A DNA stretch of 64,000 nucleotides from Flavobacteriaceae bacterium (lineage in GTDB: Bacteria; Bacteroidota; Bacteroidia; Flavobacteriales; Flavobacteriaceae): the NCBI GenBank assembly GCA_021648755.1, contig JAKISG010000005.1, forward strand, positions 1 to 64,000. The letters run 5' to 3'. This document shows, one piece after another, positions 59,416-64,000 of this stretch (the stretch's first letter is position 1; each line of letters begins with the position of its first letter). The notes beneath the pieces were generated by a model that ran no database searches, had not been told where the DNA came from, and saw nothing but the letters and a program-made list of their open reading frames with translations. The position numbers were made by a program, and so were the translations under genes.

Positions 59416-60765
59416 TTAACCAAATAACCGCTCTACTTTATTAATCGTATTTGGCGTACAGCATACTAAAACTTTATCATTTGGTTCTATTTGAAACCCA
59501 CCAAGTACAATTAAGCCTTTTCCGTTTCTTATCACTCCAGCAATAGTAACTCCTGCGGGAATACTTATATCTCGAATAATTTTTTTTGTAATTTTTGCAT
59601 TTATAGGGACATTAAACTCTAATATCTCGGCATTAATATTATTTAATGTAGCAATTTCTACCACTTCACCTTTACGAATATATCTAAAAATACTATTGGC
59701 AGCTAATAATTTTTTATTGATAAGCGTATCTATACCAATGCTTTGTGACAATTTAAAATAATCAATATTTTCTACTAATGCAATAGTTTTTTTTACACCT
59801 TTAGACTTAGCTACTAAACAAGACATTATATTGGTCTCACTACTTTCAGTTACAGCTAAAAACGCATCCATATCTTCGATATTTTCTTCATCTAGCAACT
59901 CTACATCTCTACCATCACCAGAGACTACTAATGCATTTGGAATTTCATCTGCTAATAATTTTGCCTTTGTTTTATTTTTTTCAATAATTTTTATATTGAG
60001 TTTTGCACTACAAAGTTGTTTTGCAGTTCTTATACCAATACCGCTACCACCAAGAATCATAACGTTTTTAATAGTTGTTTTTGTAGTGCCAGATAGTTTG
60101 TATAACTCTTCTACACCTTCTCTTGTTGTCATAAAATAGGCTTGATCACTTGCTCTAAAAATAGTATCTCCTCTAGGAATTATAGCTTGTTGTGAATTTT
60201 TATGTTGAATTGCAATTGGCATAAAATGAATTCCTGAAAACGATGCTGCTGCATCTTTTACAGTCATACCTACAAACGGAGCATTTTTAGAAAGCACAAT
60301 TCCCATCATAGTTAATTCGCCACCTTCAAATTCATGCGTATCATTAAATGCTGCCTGATTTAATAATAATTTGATTTCATTTGTTGCTAACTCTTCTGTA
60401 GAAATTAATTCATCTATACCTAATGCTGCAAAATTAATTATTTCTTTTTTATCAATAAACTCTGTGTTACTAACCCTTGCAATAGTTTTTTTTGCACCCA
60501 ACTGTTTAGAAATTACGCAAATAGTAATATTTACGGCTTCATTTGAAGTAACTGCAATTAATAAATCTGTATTTTTAATAGACGCATTATGTAATGTTTC
60601 TATTGAAGTTGCATTGCCATAAATCGCTCGTATATCTAAACGAATATCTGCATGAGTAAGATGTTCTTTATCTAGATCTATTAAAGTAATATCGTGCGAT
60701 TCGTACGAGAGTAATTTTGCAAGATGAAATCCTACTTCACCAGCTCCAGCGATTACAATTCTCAT
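59416..60765 (-). CDS. trkA: Trk potassium uptake regulator TrkA
   Basis: The 449-residue cytoplasmic protein has two RCK units, each with an NAD/nucleotide-binding Rossmann half and an RCK_C half. RIVIAGAGEVGFHLAKLLS at the start and NVMILGGSGIGIRTAKQL at about 232 are the two nucleotide-binding glycine motifs. FAALGIDELISTEELATNEI and QSIGIDTLINKKLLAANSI are the paired helix segments. It gates TrkH in response to nucleotide (ATP/NAD or c-di-AMP) binding. The promoter box TACCTTTG lies 25 bp upstream. Confidence 0.95.
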   Translation of the reverse strand: MRIVIAGAGEVGFHLAKLLSYESHDITLIDLDKEHLTHADIRLDIRAIYGNATSIETLHNASIKNTDLLIAVTSNEAVNITICVISKQLGAKKTIARVSNTEFIDKKEIINFAALGIDELISTEELATNEIKLLLNQAAFNDTHEFEGGELTMMGIVLSKNAPFVGMTVKDAAASFSGIHFMPIAIQHKNSQQAIIPRGDTIFRASDQAYFMTTREGVEELYKLSGTTKTTIKNVMILGGSGIGIRTAKQLCSAKLNIKIIEKNKTKAKLLADEIPNALVVSGDGRDVELLDEENIEDMDAFLAVTESSETNIMSCLVAKSKGVKKTIALVENIDYFKLSQSIGIDTLINKKLLAANSIFRYIRKGEVVEIATLNNINAEILEFNVPINAKITKKIIRDISIPAGVTIAGVIRNGKGLIVLGGFQIEPNDKVLVCCTPNTINKVERLFG

Positions 60766-60790
60766 TTTAAGAATTTTGTATTAACAATCA

Positions 60791-60798
60791 CAAAGGTA
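60791..60798 (-). promoter_or_regulatory. TAnnTTTG promoter element (trkA)
   Basis: The minus strand reads TACCTTTG, 25 bp before the trkA ATG. TTTA occurs at the usual -33 position. Confidence 0.5.
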
Positions 60799-60929
60799 AA
60801 CTTTTTTTAAATTTTCTTAAACTAGAAACGTAAATATATCTTTATTACTTCATTTATTTTAGAAATAGATTATTACAAATGAGTATCAAAGTAATACACT
60901 AGATTTATAAATAGTTATAATATTTCATC

Positions 60930-60937
60930 TATTTTTG
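60930..60937 (+). promoter_or_regulatory. TAnnTTTG promoter element (thioesterase)
   Basis: TATTTTTG lies 14 bp upstream of the ATG at 60952, implying a very short leader. Confidence 0.5.
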
Positions 60938-60951
60938 CAAAAACAAATTTA

Positions 60952-61461
60952 ATGAAAGCAAAAGCCCCAAAAGAATCATTAACTATTTTAACAGATATGG
61001 TTTTACCAGGTGAAACGAATGCATTAAATAATTTATTTGGCGGTGAGATATTAGCAAGAATGGATCGCGCTTCTAGTATTTCTGCACAAAGACACTCTAG
61101 GCGAATTGTAGTTACAGCTTCTGTAAATAATGTCGTTTTTACCAAAGCTGTTCCCGTTGGCTCTGTAGTAACTATTGAATCAAAAGTATCTCGTGCTTTT
61201 TCTAGTTCTATGGAAATTTTTGTAGATGTTTGGATTGAGGATAGAGAATCTCAAGAAAGAACTAAAGTAAACGAAGGTATTTATACTTTTGTAGCAGTTG
61301 ATAGAACAGGTTCCCCTGTAAAAGTACCGCCAATTATACCAGAAACTGATTTAGAAAAAGAGCGTTTTATTGGTGCTTTACGTAGAAAACAACTAAGTTT
61401 AGTGCTTTCTGGTAAAATGAACCCTCAAGATGCTTCGGAATTAAAACAATTATTTACTTAA
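60952..61461 (+). CDS. Acyl-CoA thioesterase (hotdog fold)
   Basis: The 169-residue protein belongs to the YciA/ACOT hotdog thioesterases. LPGETNALNNLFGGEILARMD (about 22-42) contains the Asn and Asp active-site residues and the start of the hotdog helix. VVTASVNNVVFTKAVPVGSVVTIE and IYTFVAVDRTG form the strands. A C-terminal helical tail follows. It hydrolyses acyl-CoA to free fatty acid and CoA; chain-length preference cannot be inferred. Confidence 0.9.
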   Translation: MKAKAPKESLTILTDMVLPGETNALNNLFGGEILARMDRASSISAQRHSRRIVVTASVNNVVFTKAVPVGSVVTIESKVSRAFSSSMEIFVDVWIEDRESQERTKVNEGIYTFVAVDRTGSPVKVPPIIPETDLEKERFIGALRRKQLSLVLSGKMNPQDASELKQLFT

Positions 61462-61541
61462 AAATTTCTTAAGAACTTTATGTCTTTTCTCTTCACAAAA
61501 AGCAACCTATTTTAAAAGTTCCTGATTTTTATTTAACGTTA

Positions 61542-62261
61542 TTAAAAATACTTATTAACCCAATTTGCTGGTGCAATTTTTAATAAAAGGGCAACAAATC
61601 GCCAACGTTTTGTAATGTATGCTTTTTTCTTCTTTCTTTTAATTGCATTAAATATTTGCTTGGTTGCTTTATCTAATGGTGCTTTCCAAAAAGTATTGCC
61701 TGTTGCCATTTTAGTTTCTACAAATCCAGGTAATATATTAGTAATTGTAATATCTTTTTTACTTCGTTTTGCTTTCATCCAAAGGGACTCTAAATAACTT
61801 GCCTGAAATGCTTTTGATGCAAAATATGCTGGCACATGTCTATTACCACGAATAGATGCAACAGAAGTTATGCCAACTAATTGACCGTAACCTTGTACTT
61901 TAAAATAATTATAAGCTAATTGAAACATGCGTGTATTACCCAAAACATTAGTTTTAATTATTGGTAAATCTTCTTTCCAAGTTAGTTTATAATTTGCCCC
62001 ACCAACACCAGAATTTACTACTATAAGATCTATTTTGTTAAAGAAAGATGGTATTTCATCAAAAAACTTGCCGCAATCTTCAATATCTGTAATATCTTGT
62101 TGTCTTATTGCATATTTTTTCGGATTTGTTATTTGTATTTCTTCTAATTTATCCAATCTTCTTCCTGTAATTAACACCTGATAACCATCATTTATTAATA
62201 ATCTTGCTAATTCTCTGCCAATTCCTGATGTTGCACCTAAAATTATTGCATTTTTACTCAT
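61542..62261 (-). CDS. Short-chain dehydrogenase/reductase
   Basis: The 239-residue classical SDR has AIILGATSGIGRELARLL (nucleotide binding, 5-22), ITGRRLDKL, VVNSGVGGANY (the NSG form of the NNAG motif), a Ser in TSVASIRGN, and the Tyr-x3-Lys in YFASK, so the catalytic tetrad seems complete. The RR after the second strand suggests NADP(H). Substrate unknown. A single gene, divergent from the small membrane protein. Confidence 0.88.
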   Translation of the reverse strand: MSKNAIILGATSGIGRELARLLINDGYQVLITGRRLDKLEEIQITNPKKYAIRQQDITDIEDCGKFFDEIPSFFNKIDLIVVNSGVGGANYKLTWKEDLPIIKTNVLGNTRMFQLAYNYFKVQGYGQLVGITSVASIRGNRHVPAYFASKAFQASYLESLWMKAKRSKKDITITNILPGFVETKMATGNTFWKAPLDKATKQIFNAIKRKKKKAYITKRWRFVALLLKIAPANWVNKYF

Positions 62262-62269
62262 AAAACTAT

Positions 62270-62277
62270 TACTTTTG
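62270..62277 (+). promoter_or_regulatory. TAnnTTTG promoter element (small membrane protein)
   Basis: TACTTTTG lies 20 bp upstream of the ATG at 62298; ATTG occurs 21 bp upstream of the box, near the expected -33 spacing. Confidence 0.5.
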
Positions 62278-62297
62278 CCAGTAAATATACAAATTAT

Positions 62298-62486
62298 ATG
62301 TTTACTACTGGAAGAATTATATTTACAATAGGTTTTATTATTACATTTGCTGTAGCAATGTTTTTTGCATACTCAAAAGACTCAAAACATCGAAAATATT
62401 ATTATAAAAATGTTTGGAAAGTTGGGTTAACAATTCTTTTAGTAATTATAACATTTACTATTTTGACTTTTTGGTTGCATGATTAA
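62298..62486 (+). CDS. Small two-helix membrane protein
   Basis: The 62-residue protein has two hydrophobic helices (about 5-25 and 42-60) separated by a basic loop (YSKDSKHRKYYYKN). The positive-inside rule puts the loop in the cytoplasm. It has its own promoter box and an ATG start. I believe similar short proteins occur in other flavobacteria. Function unknown. Confidence 0.6.
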   Translation: MFTTGRIIFTIGFIITFAVAMFFAYSKDSKHRKYYYKNVWKVGLTILLVIITFTILTFWLHD

Positions 62487-62519
62487 TTTCTCTTAAATTC
62501 GCAAAAGTAGCAAACTAAT

Positions 62520-62750
62520 TTAAACCTGCTTAACCGAAATAATTTTAACAGGGCAGGCTTCTTTTGCTTTTAAATTTGCATCTAAAATAGACTCATCTAG
62601 AGATTTTAGCGTATGAAATCCTTTTTTTTCAACCGATTGTAATAGCACTGATTTACCGTCTTTTTTAGAAATACGATATTGCTCAGGTGCAAATTCTACA
62701 CAATAATTGCAACCGATACACTTTTTTCTTTGCAAGGTTATTACTATCAT
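62520..62750 (-). CDS. Single-cluster [4Fe-4S] ferredoxin
   Basis: The 76-residue protein has KKCIGCNYCVEFAPEQY (cysteines spaced C-x2-C-x2-C at about 11-17) and a distal ACPVKII Cys-Pro, the pattern of monocluster ferredoxins of the Thermotoga/D. gigas type. It is an electron carrier. It lies 34 bp downstream of the U32 gene on the same strand, so the two are probably cotranscribed. Confidence 0.92.
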   Translation of the reverse strand: MIVITLQRKKCIGCNYCVEFAPEQYRISKKDGKSVLLQSVEKKGFHTLKSLDESILDANLKAKEACPVKIISVKQV

Positions 62751-62784
62751 TTTTTGAACCAGATGTTTACTAATGTCTAATTAG

Positions 62785-64000
62785 TTAGGTATTTGCCTTT
62801 TCAAAAGCAAATTCAGTTTTTATAATTTTATATAATTTATCAGACTCTCTAATTCTAAAGTCTAATTTAAAAGTAACTAAATCTCCTTTTTTGGCAATGC
62901 TATTTTCTTTATCGTTTACAAACATAGCTGTAACTTCCATTTCTTTTGCTCCTGTTGTTGGGCCTGTTATTAAAATGGTATCACCTATTTTTAAATCGTA
63001 GGCATCTATTTTAAATTCGCCTACTTTTGCTTTTGGAAAATAATGGGCTCCTTTACCTAAAAATACTTTTTTCTGTGTAGCGTGAGAGCCAGATTCTTTA
63101 GACCACTCGCCTAATTTTTGACCAAGATAATAGCCGTTCCAAAATCCGCGATTATAAACTTTGTCTAGTTCTTTCATCCAATTAATAACTTTTTCTTTAT
63201 TAAAAGTTCCGTTACTAATACTATCTATTGCATCGCGATAACATTTTATCACTTTTGCTACATATTCTGGCGCTCGACCTCGACCTTCAATTTTTAAAAC
63301 TTTAATTCCTGCATCAGCAACTTGGTCTAAAATATCAATGGTACACAAATCTTTTGGAGACATAATATATTCGTTGTCTAGTTCCATTTCAAAACCAGTT
63401 TCTTGATCTATTACCGTATATTTTTTTCGGCAATTTTGTTTACATGCACCACGATTTGCAGATGAATTGGCGGCATGTAAACTCATATAACATTTACCCG
63501 AAACAGCCATACATAATGCACCATGTCCAAAAATTTCAACTTCTATTAACCTACTGCTTGGTCCTTTTATCTGCTCTTTTTCTATACGTGTTGTAATGTG
63601 TTTTATTTGCCTTAAACTCAATTCTCTACTCAATACAACAGTATCTGCAAACATAGCGTAGAATTTTAAAGTTTCTATGTTTGTAATATTTATTTGTGTA
63701 GAGATATGTACTTCCATACCTTCGGAACGTGCTACTTGAATTACGGCTTGATCCATAGCAATTACAGCAGTAATATTTGCTTTTTTTGCACATTTTATCA
63801 AGGTTTTAATAACCGATAAATCATGATCGTAAATTATAGTATTTAATGTTAGGTAAGTTCTGACATTTTTTTCTTGGCATCGTTGCGATATTTCTTTTAA
63901 ATCATCTAAAGTAAAGTTAATAGATGCTCTAGCACGCATATTTAGTTGCTCTACACCAAAATAAATAGAATCTGCTCCGTTATCTAGGGCTGCTTGCATA
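62785..64000 (-). CDS. U32 peptidase-family protein, TrhP/RlhA-like (partial)
   Basis: The start lies beyond the window; the visible 404 residues begin inside the barrel (QAALDNGADSIYFGVEQLNM), a segment normally preceded by about 15 residues. The Cys set typical of U32 proteins is present in CMAVSGKCYMSLH and GACKQNCRKKY. Despite the peptidase name, U32 members characterised in E. coli (TrhP and RlhA) hydroxylate tRNA U34 or 23S rRNA C2501 using prephenate, and they carry an iron-sulfur cluster. The C-terminal barrel domain (about 310-395) is consistent with TrhP. The ferredoxin downstream may be linked to its Fe-S chemistry. Confidence 0.85.
   Translation of the reverse strand, partial: MQAALDNGADSIYFGVEQLNMRARASINFTLDDLKEISQRCQEKNVRTYLTLNTIIYDHDLSVIKTLIKCAKKANITAVIAMDQAVIQVARSEGMEVHISTQINITNIETLKFYAMFADTVVLSRELSLRQIKHITTRIEKEQIKGPSSRLIEVEIFGHGALCMAVSGKCYMSLHAANSSANRGACKQNCRKKYTVIDQETGFEMELDNEYIMSPKDLCTIDILDQVADAGIKVLKIEGRGRAPEYVAKVIKCYRDAIDSISNGTFNKEKVINWMKELDKVYNRGFWNGYYLGQKLGEWSKESGSHATQKKVFLGKGAHYFPKAKVGEFKIDAYDLKIGDTILITGPTTGAKEMEVTAMFVNDKENSIAKKGDLVTFKLDFRIRESDKLYKIIKTEFAFEKANT

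Overview
The window is a contiguous, strongly AT-rich chromosomal segment from a member of the Bacteroidota, almost certainly the family Flavobacteriaceae (a marine relative of Polaribacter, Tenacibaculum or Lacinutrix is plausible, but I cannot place the genus). The evidence is two secreted proteins ending in type IX secretion (T9SS) type A sorting domains, many start-proximal TAnnTTTG promoter elements of the Bacteroidota housekeeping sigma factor, several flavobacterial families of unknown function (DUF6787, DUF6588, DUF6909-like), and gene starts without strong Shine-Dalgarno sequences.

Layout. 0-4.5 kb: end of an unknown gene, DUF2007 protein, tRNA-Arg(ACG), an HTH regulator, small multidrug export-like protein, DEAD-box helicase, endonuclease III. 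4.5-8.9 kb: a leftward MacAB-like export operon (ATPase, two permeases, adaptor). 9.2-16.9 kb: a T9SS cargo protein, a DAACS symporter, DUF937 protein, small membrane proteins, a GT2 glycosyltransferase, an ECF sigma factor coupled to a secreted protein, and a lipoprotein. 16.9-20.4 kb: rfbA, rfbB and ffh, leftward. 20.6-25 kb: Bcp peroxiredoxin, PIG-L deacetylase lipoprotein, T9SS beta-helix protein, and a decayed IS481-type element.

25.1-48.2 kb is a surface-polysaccharide or glycan locus. The rightward arm runs from a nucleoside-phosphorylase-like two-domain protein and a Wzz-like protein through the pseudaminic acid pathway (pseB, pseC, pseF, a fused pseG-pseH, pseI), a secreted beta-helix protein, a Wzx flippase, a Capsule_synth-type transferase and three consecutive polymerase/ligase-like membrane proteins. 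It meets a leftward GDP-rhamnose module (GT4, gmd, rmd) tail to tail. A rightward operon follows with the polyprenyl-phosphate glycosyl-1-phosphate transferase, purD and a GT28-like transferase. Together these genes could make CMP-pseudaminic acid and GDP-D-rhamnose (with dTDP-4-keto-6-deoxyglucose from rfbAB), assemble them on a lipid carrier, flip, polymerise and ligate the glycan. In T9SS bacteria such a glycan might serve LPS, capsule or protein glycosylation; the window does not decide between these.

48.4-64 kb is largely housekeeping: membrane pyrophosphatase with a K+-dependent (probably Na+-pumping) signature, OmpA lipoprotein, tRNA-Asp(GTC), a GT4 glycosyltransferase, gyrB, DUF6588 outer-membrane protein, mdh, TrkH and TrkA, acyl-CoA thioesterase, SDR, a ferredoxin and a U32 peptidase-family protein cut by the window end.

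The most unusual signal is a heptanucleotide repeat (AAAAYCY units) found in two glycosyltransferase genes, at the 5' end of one (47.1 kb) and in the interdomain linker of the other (53.0 kb). Since seven is not a multiple of three, copy-number change would frameshift them, so they are candidates for phase-variable glycosylation. Other items of note are the PseG-PseH fusion, the beta-helix protein inside the pseudaminic acid operon, and the phosphorylase-like protein at the head of the locus.
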